Positions 56,475-64,000 of a stretch of 64,000 nt of DNA are shown in pieces. This stretch comes from Deinococcus grandis (GTDB lineage: Bacteria; Deinococcota; Deinococci; Deinococcales; Deinococcaceae): positions 27,292 through 91,291 of the forward strand of contig NZ_BCMS01000006.1 of the NCBI RefSeq assembly GCF_001485435.1, read 5' to 3'. Below the pieces are notes generated by a model, which saw nothing but the letters and a program-made list of their open reading frames with translations, searched no databases and was not told where the DNA came from. The position numbers and the translations under genes were made by a program. Position 1 is the first letter of the stretch, and each line of letters opens with the position of its first letter.

Positions 56475-57263
56475 ATGACCGACCCCCTGCAGACGTTCAC
56501 GTTCGGGCTGTTCGACCTGCGCCTTCACCTGCGCGACGGGCAGCCGTGGTTTCTCCTCGGGGACGTGTGCCGCGCCCTGAACCTCAGCAATCCCAGCATG
56601 GTCGCGCAGCGGCTCCAGCCCCACCAACGGTCTAAGCTGAGCTTAGGTCGTCAGGGGGACGCGCTGATCATCAACGAGAGCGGCCTGTACCGCGTCGTGA
56701 TGCGCAGCGACTCCCCGCAGGCCGAACCGTTCCAGGTGTGGGTGACCGAAGACGTCCTCCCCAGCATCCGGCAGACCGGGCAGTACGCTGTCACGCCCAG
56801 CCAGGAGATCGACCCGCTGACGTTCGCGGAGCGGTACGTGGAGGCGGAGAAGGCCCGCCGGGCCCTGCTGGAGGAGAACGCCATCCTGGCCCCGCAGGCC
56901 CAGCAGTTCCAGGCGCTGATGTCCGCGGACGGCACGTACAGCATGGACGCCGCCGCGAAGATCCTCGGGAGCGGGGAGAAACGCCTGTTCCAGTTGCTGC
57001 GTGACCGGCAGATCCTGATGGACCGCAACCGCAGCGGCCCGGAGAACCACAACATCCCGTACCAGCAGTACCTGGAACGCGAGTACTTCAGGGTCACGAC
57101 GAGCGCCGCGCCGGACGGGAAGCACATCTCCCGCACGACCCGCGTCACCCCGAAGGGCCTGGCGTGGCTGGAGCGGCAGATGCGATCCCAGCGGCTCCTG
57201 CCCGCGCCCCCGCCTCAGGGCACGCCAGTCGGAGCCCGTGCCCTGCCGGGAGCTGACCGGTGA
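56475..57263 (+). CDS. ant: phage antirepressor (BRO-N + KilA-C/ANT domains)
   Basis: 262 residues with GAGAAGAGGTG upstream. N-terminal BRO/Bro-N domain: FDLRLHLRDGQPWFLLGDVC, RALNLSNPSMVAQRL, ESGLYRVVMRSDSPQAEPFQ, VTEDVLPSIRQTGQYAV. C-terminal ANT/KilAC domain: SMDAAAKILGSGEKRLFQLL, RDRQILMDRN, RVTPKGLAWL. Such proteins counter the repressor or control lytic genes. In phages it often sits just ahead of replication genes, as here. Confidence 0.92.
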   Translation: MTDPLQTFTFGLFDLRLHLRDGQPWFLLGDVCRALNLSNPSMVAQRLQPHQRSKLSLGRQGDALIINESGLYRVVMRSDSPQAEPFQVWVTEDVLPSIRQTGQYAVTPSQEIDPLTFAERYVEAEKARRALLEENAILAPQAQQFQALMSADGTYSMDAAAKILGSGEKRLFQLLRDRQILMDRNRSGPENHNIPYQQYLEREYFRVTTSAAPDGKHISRTTRVTPKGLAWLERQMRSQRLLPAPPPQGTPVGARALPGADR

Positions 57264-57826
57264 CCGCGCAGCTGGCCGCGACACTCGCCGGACTGTTCCG
57301 CGCGAGCCGCAGTGACGGCCGTCAGCGGTCGCGCGTGCTCAGCAAGGGCCTGGAGGTCCGGGTGGGTACCGCGGACGGGGACGTGATCTACCTGAGCCGC
57401 AAGGACGGCCAGGCCAGTCAGGACGAGGCCGCGATCGTCGCGCAGGCGGCCGGGTGGGTGCTGTTCGACACGGAGCTGGAGTCCTGGAACGGCACCCGGT
57501 ACCTGCTCATCCGCCCCAGCGGCAGCCTCGAGGAGGACATCGACGACCCGCCGCTCGTGAGGGAGGACCCACCGCCCTCGCCCGCCCCTGCGACCGGCAG
57601 GGACGCCGCTCCGGACGAGGAGGCCGAGAAGGCCCTCGACGCCCGGATCCGCGCGGCGCTGCTCGGCGACGGGCCGTGGCAGAACCCGACGTTCACGCCG
57701 AGCATGACGTCGATCCGGCAGGGGGCCATCAAGGACATGAAGCGCCAAGACCTGCGGGATGAACTGGCGTGGATCCGGCGGAACTGGCCAGACGCGGCCG
57801 CACGCGCGATGGGGGATGTTGCATGA
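57260..57826 (+). CDS. unknown protein between ant and replication gene
   Basis: 188 residues from GTG 57260 (GTGA). N-terminal beta-rich part (KGLEVRVGTADGDVIYLSRK), Pro-rich linker, helical C-domain (QGAIKDMKRQDLRDELAWIR). Followed by a 245-bp gap (57827-58071) that holds TACACT (57844-57849) and the short inverted repeat GGTCA-ATCA-TGACC, a possible promoter for the replication gene. Confidence 0.55.
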   Translation: MTAQLAATLAGLFRASRSDGRQRSRVLSKGLEVRVGTADGDVIYLSRKDGQASQDEAAIVAQAAGWVLFDTELESWNGTRYLLIRPSGSLEEDIDDPPLVREDPPPSPAPATGRDAAPDEEAEKALDARIRAALLGDGPWQNPTFTPSMTSIRQGAIKDMKRQDLRDELAWIRRNWPDAAARAMGDVA

Positions 57827-58071
57827 CGTGATCGGGGTATGCGCTACACTGCGACCATCCCCGGAGATCACCGAGCAATTGATCAAAAGGGAAACCCCCC
57901 TCCGCGAGAGCCTGCCAGCTCGTAGTTCGCAGAAAGGGAGCACCGTCTTTCTCGATTTTAGTCCGCTTACGCGGGCGGCTTATCGCCTGTTCACAGGATA
58001 CGCGCCCTGTGGACTCCGGTCAATCATGACCGGGCGGGCTCACATGCCCAGGAGCGCCTCATTGGAGAAGT

Positions 58072-59688
58072 GTGAACACGTCCAGCAAGAAGGGGATGAC
58101 CCCAGCAGTCGAGGCGATCAGCCGGCTTCACATCACCGGCAACGTCACACCACACGTCTGGTACCAGCGCACCGAGTTCCGCACGAGCAACAACCGCCCC
58201 GACCGGGACATGATCACCGCCCTCGCGGACATCATGTACTGGTACCGCCCCCGCGAAGTGCGTGATGAGGACACGGGTGAGTTCGTCGCCTTCGAACGGA
58301 AGTTCGAGCGGGACATGCTTCAGTACGACTACGCTCGCCGCGGCGCCATTTTCGGCATGTCCTGGCGTCAGATGTCCGAAGCCTGCAAGAAGCTGAGTCG
58401 CGCTGGCCTGATCCGCATCGAGTACCGCACGCTGACCTTCAAGGGTCGCGCGCAGAACAACGTGGTGTTCATCGAGCCGGTCGCTGAGGCCATCGCGGCG
58501 ACCCTCACGCAGCCGAACGCGGAGGTCAAGGCGTACGGCAAGGGCGCCAAGCGCGGCATGCACGCCCGCAAGGCCGACGCCGGTCAGTACGAACCCCTGG
58601 ACGGCATTGACGGTCAGGGCGACGACGAAACGGACGGCAGCCCCGAACTGGTGGAGCAGGCTGAGGGTCAGGCGGACGAGCAGACCGACACCCCCCTCCT
58701 CCAAAATTTTGGGACAGGGGGGGAAGACCCCTCCTCCAAAATTTTGGGACACCCCTCCTCCAAAATTTTGGGAGAGGGTACTCCAAAATTTTGGGAGACG
58801 AATAACGAGACTTCATCCGATATTTCTTCCAACAGAGATTTCAATTCATCCATCATCACTGGTACGGAACTGGAGGCCAGCCCGGCGGATGATGATGGAC
58901 CTCTGACGCCTGACGGCGAACAGCAGGGCCCCGTCACCTCCGAACCATCGGCGGACGACGATGACCTGCCCTTCTTCACTGGAGTCGGGTCACACGTGGA
59001 AGGCACGAAACTGACGCAGCCCACGGAAGTGCCAGATGTTCCGCCGGCCGCGCCCGCCCCTGTGGATAACGCTGTGGATGAAACCTGGGCGATCCTGGCC
59101 CTGCAGCCGATCCCGCTGGCCACGCTGGCCGCCCGCCCGGCGCGTGACCCGTCCCAGATGCGGCAACTGCGGGCACTGATGCAGGCCACGAACCCCAAGC
59201 GCCTGGGGCACCTCCAGGAGCAGCTGGCCCTCACGCTGCCCGGCGGGGTCAGCCGCCAGTACCTGACCCGCCTGACTGACGAGGAAGTCGCCGCCGCCGC
59301 GAAGGCCGCCAGTCATGACGCGACGCGCGTCAAGGGCGGCATGGGCAGCGCCGGGTACCACGCCCTCGACCGCCTGCTCGGCAAGGAGTTCACCGTGGAG
59401 ATGCTCAGCGGCCAGCCCGCCGCGCCCCGCGCCAGCACCGAGGCGCCCACGCACCGCAGCCACCAGGTCGCGAACACCGGGCGGATCGCGGACGACACCC
59501 CGCCCGTCGAGGAAGCCGACGGGGCCATGCAGCCCGGCCGGCAGTGGCAGCACAAGAAGAGCGGGGAGGTCGTCGTGATCGCCGCCGTCGAGGGCTCAGA
59601 GGTCGTCCTGACGGACGGCGCGCGGCACTCCATGGCGAAGTTCGTCACGACCTTCAAGCGCGCCGTGAGCGCCCAGGCGGCCAGCTGA
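58072..59688 (+). CDS. replication initiator (lambda O / plasmid Rep-like)
   Basis: 538 residues from GTG 58072 behind TTGGAGAAG. Residues ~10-125 read as a winged-helix initiator domain (DMITALADIMYWYR, RRGAIFGMSWRQMSEACKKL, SRAGLIRIEYRTLTFKGRAQ). The middle (~205-245) is low-complexity because it is encoded by the four origin iterons. C-terminal ~300 residues include a helical domain (LRALMQATNPKRLGHLQEQL) that may recruit host helicase loader or helicase. Iterons inside the initiator gene followed by AT-rich DNA is the lambda O/ori arrangement. Confidence 0.75.
   Translation: MNTSSKKGMTPAVEAISRLHITGNVTPHVWYQRTEFRTSNNRPDRDMITALADIMYWYRPREVRDEDTGEFVAFERKFERDMLQYDYARRGAIFGMSWRQMSEACKKLSRAGLIRIEYRTLTFKGRAQNNVVFIEPVAEAIAATLTQPNAEVKAYGKGAKRGMHARKADAGQYEPLDGIDGQGDDETDGSPELVEQAEGQADEQTDTPLLQNFGTGGEDPSSKILGHPSSKILGEGTPKFWETNNETSSDISSNRDFNSSIITGTELEASPADDDGPLTPDGEQQGPVTSEPSADDDDLPFFTGVGSHVEGTKLTQPTEVPDVPPAAPAPVDNAVDETWAILALQPIPLATLAARPARDPSQMRQLRALMQATNPKRLGHLQEQLALTLPGGVSRQYLTRLTDEEVAAAAKAASHDATRVKGGMGSAGYHALDRLLGKEFTVEMLSGQPAAPRASTEAPTHRSHQVANTGRIADDTPPVEEADGAMQPGRQWQHKKSGEVVVIAAVEGSEVVLTDGARHSMAKFVTTFKRAVSAQAAS
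58699..58860. repeat. four origin iterons plus AT-rich unwinding region
   Basis: CTCCAAAATTTTGGGA occurs at 58699-58714, 58734-58749, 58758-58773 and 58781-58796, start spacings 35, 24 and 23. The core CCAAAATTTTGG is a palindrome; the first three copies share a longer CCTCCTCC flank. The next ~60 bases (58797-58860) are the most AT-rich stretch of this otherwise GC-rich gene (GATATTTCTTCC, GATTTCAATTCATCC). Together they look like an initiator-binding array beside a DNA unwinding element. Confidence 0.85.
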
Positions 59689-59888
59689 TGCCCCGCCGCC
59701 AGCCCGTCCCGAAGTACGTCGACGAGATCCCCGCCCACCTCGCGACGCTCGACCTGCTCAGCGACCTGGGCCTCAAGCCAGGGCATGCCCAGCCCGTCGC
59801 CCTCGTCGAGCTCAACACGCGAGACTGCCAGCGACTCACCGGCCTGTTCGAACGCGCCCAGGCCGTCCCGAAGGAGGACACCCCGTGA
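59688..59888 (+). CDS. small unknown protein
   Basis: 66 residues from ATG 59688 (TGATG overlap with the replication gene). Helical (HLATLDLLSDLGLKPGHAQP). By position it could be a lambda P-like partner, but it is far too short to claim that. Confidence 0.55.
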   Translation: MPRRQPVPKYVDEIPAHLATLDLLSDLGLKPGHAQPVALVELNTRDCQRLTGLFERAQAVPKEDTP

Positions 59889-60427
59889 CCAGCCCCACCC
59901 CGCACGCCGCTGTGGTCGCCCTGACCGGCTGGCCCACGGTGACCGACACCGGCATCCTCATCCAGGGCGTGCACGTCCGCACCTCCTGGCGTCCCGGCCA
60001 GACGCCCCGGCGGGTCACCGTCCGGGCGTTCCCGGAGACCACACCGGGCGGTACCCTGCGCCGCCTGTACGCCCCGAAGGGCAACGTGCGCGCCGCCCGC
60101 TGCCCGAACGGCACGGACGTCCTGATCGTCGGGCAGCTCCTGAAACTCGACCGGGCGGAGGGCATCATCCGCGTGAAGGTCGCGCCGTCCAAGGCGAACA
60201 CCATGCCGTTCTCCGTCACGCTGCAGGCGTCCCGGGAGGTGCTCGCCCTGGATCCCGGGACGTTCAGCGTGGAAGTGCGCGGCCGCGTCATGAGCCTCGG
60301 CGCGGGCGTCCTGCTGGCCGATCAGGTGCAGCCCGTGTTCGCGCCCATCCCGGACCGCTGGCACCGCGTGCGGGCCACCGCGTACCGCCGCGCAGCGCCG
60401 CAGGTCCTCACGCCGACACTCTGCTGA
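59885..60427 (+). CDS. beta-rich protein, unknown (possible ssDNA-binding-like)
   Basis: 180 residues from GTG 59885. Alternating strands (TDTGILIQGVHVRTSWRPGQ, RRVTVRAFPETTPGGTLRRL, GTDVLIVGQLLKLDRAEGII, FSVEVRGRVMSLGAGVLLAD) and basic charge suggest an OB-like fold. Position behind the replication gene fits; no signature proves it. Confidence 0.5.
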   Translation: MTSPTPHAAVVALTGWPTVTDTGILIQGVHVRTSWRPGQTPRRVTVRAFPETTPGGTLRRLYAPKGNVRAARCPNGTDVLIVGQLLKLDRAEGIIRVKVAPSKANTMPFSVTLQASREVLALDPGTFSVEVRGRVMSLGAGVLLADQVQPVFAPIPDRWHRVRATAYRRAAPQVLTPTLC

Positions 60428-60440
60428 CTGCTGACATTCA

Positions 60441-60505
60441 GGCAACAGGCTGTTGCCCGATCTGCCTCTCCCCTGCCCGCCCGTGACCGCCTGGTCCGGG
60501 CGGGC
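60441..60505 (+). terminator. two hairpins in a 102-bp gap
   Basis: GGCAACA-GGC-TGTTGCC (60441-60457) and GCCCGCCC/GGGCGGGC (60475-60505, 15-base loop). Neither has a T-run; partial terminators or transcript processing sites. Confidence 0.45.
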
Positions 60506-60529
60506 TGCGCTGCGCCGTGAGGACCCACC

Positions 60530-60724
60530 ATGACCGACATCAGGACGTCCGCTGACCGTGACCGCACCCCCACCCTGACCGCCCTGGCGGAAGCGCAGGC
60601 GGAACTGGACCAGTACGGGCCGGACGCGCCCGGCGCGCAGCAGCGCGTGCAGGCCGCCACGCGCCGAACCCGGCGCCCCATCGACATGGACGACATCCTC
60701 CGCGCCTTCGGGTGCGACGTGTGA
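60530..60724 (+). CDS. small unknown protein
   Basis: 64 residues from ATG 60530 after GTGAGGACCC. Helical (PTLTALAEAQAELDQYGPDA), basic middle (RRTRRPIDMDDILRAFG). No family. Confidence 0.5.
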   Translation: MTDIRTSADRDRTPTLTALAEAQAELDQYGPDAPGAQQRVQAATRRTRRPIDMDDILRAFGCDV

Positions 60725-60728
60725 CGCC

Positions 60729-61139
60729 ATGCTCGACGAGCTGTACATCTGCGCGGACGACCGCCCGCCCGTCACGCTCCGCGTCCTGATCGCCCACGCC
60801 ACCGAGGTCCTCCGCAGCAGCCCTGCGGTGTACCCCATCCTCGACGCCCTGCCGGACTTCGCGCGGACCGCCCGGGCACTGCTCGACGCGCTCGACGAGG
60901 ACATCACCGACCTGCACCGTGCCGCGCAGGAGTTCGCCGTGACGTGCCTGCGCGCCGCCCGGCACCGGCGGCCCGGGCAGGACAAGCAGGCCACCACCCG
61001 CGCCCGCGACCGCCTCGAGGAGATCCGGCAGGCCCGCGAGAACCAGCGGGCCCTGACCGAACTGCGCCGCAAGACCACGCAACGCAAGACCCAACCCACC
61101 CCCGCGCCGAGCATGCCGCTGCTCCTGGAGGTCCCATGA
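60729..61139 (+). CDS. unknown helical protein
   Basis: 136 residues. Two long helical regions (VTLRVLIAHATEVLRSSPAV, DRLEEIRQARENQRALTELR) and a basic Thr/Pro tail. ATGA overlap with the next gene. Confidence 0.55.
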   Translation: MLDELYICADDRPPVTLRVLIAHATEVLRSSPAVYPILDALPDFARTARALLDALDEDITDLHRAAQEFAVTCLRAARHRRPGQDKQATTRARDRLEEIRQARENQRALTELRRKTTQRKTQPTPAPSMPLLLEVP

Positions 61140-61609
61140 CCGCACCCGCCCCCCGCACCCACGTGTACCACCACGCCGTTCCCGGCCCCGAGCTGCGCGA
61201 CCCGTTCACCGTCACGCACGGGTACGTGATCGTCACCGGCATCGACCCCCGCATGAGCGTCACCATTCCCAGGGGCGGCACGTGGCCGGGCCTGGACGCC
61301 CTGCCGACCGTCATCGCCGCGCGTCTCAGCGCCACGGACAGCAGCGTCACGCCCGGCACCACGTGGCACCCCGGCGCGAGTGACGAGCAGATCGCCGCCG
61401 GGTGCGCGCTGGCCACCGCGACGCTCCTGCGGACCCTGACGAACACCGACGCGTTCGACCTGCTCGCCGAACTGAACTGCCCGCCCGAAGGACTCAACCA
61501 GTCCACGCTCGGGCAGCTCGTGGGCAGTACCCGTGAGACCGTCGCGAAGATCATCAAACCCTGGCGTGAAGCGCGCACTGACGTCAGTGCGCGGGTGCCC
61601 CATGCCTGA
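61136..61609 (+). CDS. protein with C-terminal Crp-like helix-turn-helix
   Basis: 157 residues from ATG 61136. Beta-rich N-terminus (PFTVTHGYVIVTGIDPRMSV) like a cyclic-nucleotide-type barrel fragment, then a helix-turn-helix GLNQSTLGQLVGSTRETVAK resembling the Crp/Fnr recognition unit. Immediately after it the palindrome 61573-61592 encodes ARTDVSAR. Confidence 0.6.
   Translation: MTAPAPRTHVYHHAVPGPELRDPFTVTHGYVIVTGIDPRMSVTIPRGGTWPGLDALPTVIAARLSATDSSVTPGTTWHPGASDEQIAAGCALATATLLRTLTNTDAFDLLAELNCPPEGLNQSTLGQLVGSTRETVAKIIKPWREARTDVSARVPHA
61573..61592. repeat. palindrome GCGCACTGACGTCAGTGCGC, copy 4
   Basis: Perfect 20-bp palindrome identical to 38067-38086, here on the plus-strand operon in the C-terminal tail of a helix-turn-helix gene; again encodes RTDVSA. 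Confidence 0.8.
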
Positions 61610-61964
61610 GCGGACCACCACCGTGCGCCTCACGCCGGACGAGGCGCTAATCGTCGAGCGGGCCCTGGACCTGTACGGCCGCCTGCAGATGGGCCAGTTG
61701 CCCGAGGTGGCCGGGCACACCCGGCGGGCCGACATGACCATCGAGGGCCGCCACGCGTTCCAGGAGGCCCTGCGGGACCTCAACCATCACGTGACCGGGC
61801 TGCCCACCCGCCCGCACGCCTCCCGGTACCCGGACGAGCAGGCCCGCACCACCGGCGAGAGCGCCATCCGCCTGTTCGAACACCTCCGCTACGCCCGCAC
61901 CGCCGACCGGTACAGCCAACCCCTCGCGTACGACGTGACCCTCGTCACCCGGGAGCAGCCGTGA
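61602..61964 (+). CDS. unknown protein
   Basis: 120 residues from ATG 61602 (8-base overlap). TTTVRLTPDEALIVERALDL then helices (GRHAFQEALRDLNHHVTGLP). No family. Confidence 0.55.
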   Translation: MPERTTTVRLTPDEALIVERALDLYGRLQMGQLPEVAGHTRRADMTIEGRHAFQEALRDLNHHVTGLPTRPHASRYPDEQARTTGESAIRLFEHLRYARTADRYSQPLAYDVTLVTREQP

Positions 61965-62221
61965 AACTCGTCACGGCCCGAGTCCCCGCGCACGCCATGG
62001 CGGACCTCACCGCGCAGGAACGGGACGTCATGCAGGACATCCTCCGCAAACGCGTCGCGCGCGACCTGCCCGTCACCTTCGAAGGCGGGGCGCTGGAGGT
62101 CAGCGTCCTCCCCTGCACCGCCGCGCAGCACCAGGCCCTCGCCGCGCACCTCGCGCACCTGCGCGCCCTGAAGACCCGCACGCCCGCCGACACCGCCCTC
62201 CTCGCCGCCTTCGGAGGCTGA
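61961..62221 (+). CDS. small unknown protein
   Basis: 86 residues from GTG 61961 (GTGA). AMADLTAQERDVMQDILRKR and helices. No family. Confidence 0.5.
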   Translation: MKLVTARVPAHAMADLTAQERDVMQDILRKRVARDLPVTFEGGALEVSVLPCTAAQHQALAAHLAHLRALKTRTPADTALLAAFGG

Positions 62222-62222
62222 C

Positions 62223-62483
62223 ATGGAACTGCCCACCCTGCTGATCGTCGCCCTGATCGCGTCCATCCACCTCAACGCCGTCCTCATCGTCGCCGTGATC
62301 ACCGTCCGCGCGCAGCGGCGCGAGCTGCTCAGCCGCAAGCTGACCCTCCACCAGCAGGTCACCGTGGACCTCCTGCGCAGCACCGTCGGGAAGTACGGCC
62401 CGCAGGCGCTGGAGCCCGGCAACGTCCACGCGGCGCAGCAGGCCGCCACGCTCGTCCTCCAGGCCCAGCGGGACCCCGCGTGA
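62223..62483 (+). CDS. small single-helix membrane protein
   Basis: 86 residues from ATG 62223. One N-terminal membrane helix (LPTLLIVALIASIHLNAVLI) running to VAVITV, then a basic, helical cytoplasmic part. No family. Confidence 0.55.
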   Translation: MELPTLLIVALIASIHLNAVLIVAVITVRAQRRELLSRKLTLHQQVTVDLLRSTVGKYGPQALEPGNVHAAQQAATLVLQAQRDPA

Positions 62484-62728
62484 CCTGGCCGGACGTCCGG
62501 CGCGCCCTGCGCCGCATCCCCTGGACGCAGCCCGTCCCCAGCCGCGCCACGCCCACCGCGCGCCTCACCGTGCAGCTGCGCGTGCCCGCCTGCGCGCACC
62601 TCCTCGACGGGAACGCCGCCCGCTGGCGGGTCAACGGCACACCCCCGCCCCGCCTGCAGGCCTTCACGCATCACGACGGCGCGGACTTCCTCACCCTGCC
62701 CCTCTGGCCGAACGGAGCACCCACTTGA
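62480..62728 (+). CDS. small unknown protein
   Basis: 82 residues from GTG 62480 (GTGA). Basic N-terminus (DVRRALRRIPWTQPVPSRAT), beta-rich rest. No family. Confidence 0.5.
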   Translation: MTWPDVRRALRRIPWTQPVPSRATPTARLTVQLRVPACAHLLDGNAARWRVNGTPPPRLQAFTHHDGADFLTLPLWPNGAPT

Positions 62729-62997
62729 GTCACGAGCACGACCCCCTCCTCCTCGAAGCCGTCCTCCTCAGCGCCCTCCAGACGCCCTGCGGCATCACCG
62801 GCGCGACCGCCCGCGCGCGCAGCCGCACCCCGCAGCCCCTGCGCGCCCTGGACAGCGACGTGACCGTCCGGCACGCCCTGCACCGCTACCACCGCGAAGG
62901 ATGGATCCGCGAAGGCGACCCCGGCCGCTTCGAACTCACCGGCCTGGGTGAACAGCGCCTGCTGTGGCACCAGCAGATGACCCGCATCGCCCCGTGA
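62725..62997 (+). CDS. small winged-helix protein
   Basis: 90 residues from TTG 62725, which overlaps the preceding stop as TTGA. LLEAVLLSALQTPCGITGAT, VTVRHALHRYHREGWI and FELTGLGEQRLLW read as a winged helix. Possibly a regulator. Confidence 0.55.
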   Translation: MSHEHDPLLLEAVLLSALQTPCGITGATARARSRTPQPLRALDSDVTVRHALHRYHREGWIREGDPGRFELTGLGEQRLLWHQQMTRIAP

Positions 62998-63413
62998 GCC
63001 GCGACGACCGCTGGCTCGCCGAGTACCGGCGCCGCCACCCCCACCTGTTCCCCGACGAACCCACCCCCACCCCCGGGCCCGCCCCGCCCCGCACCAACGG
63101 GTACGAGAACGAAGCGGCGTTCCAGGCCGACGCCGTACGGACCCTGTGCGGACTCGGGTGGAGCGTGCAGGAGAACCTGAAAGGCAGCGCCGGGAACGGC
63201 CCCGTCTACTACGGGAAAGGCTGGCCGGACCTCGACATCTACATGGAGGACGGCCGCCGCCGGATCTGGTACGCCGAACTCAAACAACCCGGCAACAAGC
63301 CCACCGACGATCAGCTCGCCTGCCACGCCCGGCTGCGCCGCGCGGGCTTCCGCGTGATCGTCGCGTACACCCTGGACGACCTGCTGACCGCCCAACGGGA
63401 GGAACGACTCTGA
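62994..63413 (+). CDS. VRR-NUC domain nuclease
   Basis: 139 residues from GTG 62994. NEAAFQADAVRTLCGLGWSV, GNGPVYYGKGWPDLDIYMED, YAELKQPGNKPTDDQLACHA and FRVIVAYTLDDLL follow the VRR-NUC fold, with the PD...E-x-K catalytic set (D of GWPDLDIY, E and K of AELK). Phage VRR-NUC proteins cut branched or Holliday-type DNA in recombination and replication. Confidence 0.88.
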   Translation: MSRDDRWLAEYRRRHPHLFPDEPTPTPGPAPPRTNGYENEAAFQADAVRTLCGLGWSVQENLKGSAGNGPVYYGKGWPDLDIYMEDGRRRIWYAELKQPGNKPTDDQLACHARLRRAGFRVIVAYTLDDLLTAQREERL

Positions 63414-63448
63414 GCACCCACCCTGCCGACCGCGCCCGGCACACCCTG

Positions 63449-63700
63449 ATGCGCCTGCGCACCCGCTACGGCATCTTCGCGACCCACCGCGACTACACGT
63501 ACCTCTGCCAGCGCATCCACCAGGACCTCCACGAGGACCGCCTGCTCACGTACCCCGCCCAGGGCAACCGACTGTTCGTGCATGTCCCCTGGCGCGGCCA
63601 GATCCTCCGCGTCATCTGGTGCCCCATCACCCGCCTGATCATCACCGCCCACCACCCCGAAGCCCGCTGGCACAAGCGCCGGCGCAAAGGACCCCGATGA
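63449..63700 (+). CDS. small unknown protein
   Basis: 83 residues from ATG 63449. A CTG at 63410 with GGGAGGAA in front and a CTGA overlap would add 13 residues and matches the overlap habit of this operon. Aromatic/basic (FATHRDYTYLCQRIHQDLHE, VHVPWRGQILRVIWCPITRL). Confidence 0.5.
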   Translation: MRLRTRYGIFATHRDYTYLCQRIHQDLHEDRLLTYPAQGNRLFVHVPWRGQILRVIWCPITRLIITAHHPEARWHKRRRKGPR

Positions 63701-63918
63701 AGAAAACCCTCCTGCTGATCGCCACACTGTCCCTCGTCGCCTGCAGCGGCCAGGACAACAGCGCAGTCGACACCGCCAAGGCCGCCCAGAACCTCACGTA
63801 CTTCCAGGACACCCACGGCAACTGCTTCGCCGCCCTGAACAGCGGATCTCGCGACGGCTGGCTCATCACCAGCATCACCACAGTGCCCTGCGACCGCACC
63901 CCAGGCGGTGGCCTGTGA
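63697..63918 (+). CDS. small lipoprotein
   Basis: 73 residues from ATG 63697 (ATGA). Signal and lipobox LIATLSLVAC place it on the envelope; the mature part holds two Cys (NCFAAL, VPCDRT). A lipoprotein in an early-type operon may act in superinfection exclusion; this is inference. Confidence 0.65.
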   Translation: MKKTLLLIATLSLVACSGQDNSAVDTAKAAQNLTYFQDTHGNCFAALNSGSRDGWLITSITTVPCDRTPGGGL

Positions 63919-64000
63919 AGCCCGCCGTGCTGCACCTGACTGCCGCCCTTGCCAGGGGTGCAGTGAAGACCCAGGACAAACCCCTCGACCGCCCGGGACG
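63915..64000 (+). CDS. partial gene running off the right edge
   Basis: GTG 63915 overlaps the lipoprotein stop (GTGA) and the frame stays open to the end (KPAVLHLTAALARGAVKTQD). Too short to identify. Confidence 0.45.
   Translation, partial: MKPAVLHLTAALARGAVKTQDKPLDRPG

Noticed and set aside
59688..59888. Lambda P-like helicase loader after the initiator gene
   Set aside because: Position would fit, but 66 residues without an ATPase or helicase-binding motif is too little.

Overview
The window is a piece of a high-GC (about two thirds G+C) temperate tailed phage, most likely of a Deinococcus-type host and possibly maintained as a phage-plasmid. The phage assignment rests on a tape measure protein, tail hub and fibre genes, a lysis cassette, an antirepressor, a lambda-type replication gene with internal iterons, integrases and a CI/Cro-like switch. 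The plasmid suggestion rests on an adjacent parA/parB pair. The host suggestion is an inference from base composition and from at least nine genes whose start codon lies 5-7 nt after a TANNNT -10 box (leaderless transcripts, frequent in Deinococcus). It is not proven by any host gene.

Layout. 0-11 kb (+): tail genes in assembly order: tape measure, hub, small tail proteins, a collagen-like protein, a fibre with an SGNH esterase domain and a distal fibre. 11-16 kb: small regulator with a palindromic operator, HEAGH lipoprotein, holin-like membrane proteins, GH19-type endolysin and a second set of membrane protein plus lipoprotein, closed by a strong terminator. 16-25 kb: accessory genes, each mostly with its own leaderless promoter: an MmeI-family restriction-modification enzyme next to three DnaA-box-like sites, a secreted protein, small unknowns, a tyrosine recombinase and two convergent unknown genes. 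25-27.5 kb: ParB, ParA and a small HTH regulator, with palindromes behind parB. 27.6-44.7 kb (-): one 17-kb early operon of about 30 genes joined by 4-base start/stop overlaps (ATGA, GTGA). It encodes two MazG-like paralogues, ASCH proteins, winged-helix and coiled-coil proteins, a ParB-like protein, a methyltransferase-fold protein without NPPY and many unknowns.

44.7-47.3 kb is the presumed decision region: a helical-repeat (TPR-like) protein followed with a 4-base overlap by a 54-residue secreted pre-peptide ending in CLGC, then convergently a CI-like repressor and a Cro-like HTH protein. Three copies of an operator GTGTCC-N7-GGACAC cover the three promoters. This resembles arbitrium or RRNPP peptide signalling and is the best candidate for a new system here.

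47.3-48.9 kb holds no credible gene but is dense in hairpins. It contains a tRNA-like element lacking an anticodon arm and ends in a perfect T-arm, acceptor strand and CCA. The acceptor strand and the bases flanking the T-arm pair perfectly with 47404-47416, which would close an RNA of about 1.5 kb. 49.4-50.3 kb is a second tyrosine recombinase. 50.3-64 kb (+) is a second long operon: small unknowns, an antirepressor, the replication initiator with four CTCCAAAATTTTGGGA iterons and an adjoining AT-rich stretch, and a VRR-NUC nuclease, running off the right edge.

A 16-20 bp palindrome centred on ACTGACGTCAGT occurs behind parB and inside three unrelated genes, each time encoding RTDVSA. It is a candidate partition or regulatory site scattered over 36 kb.
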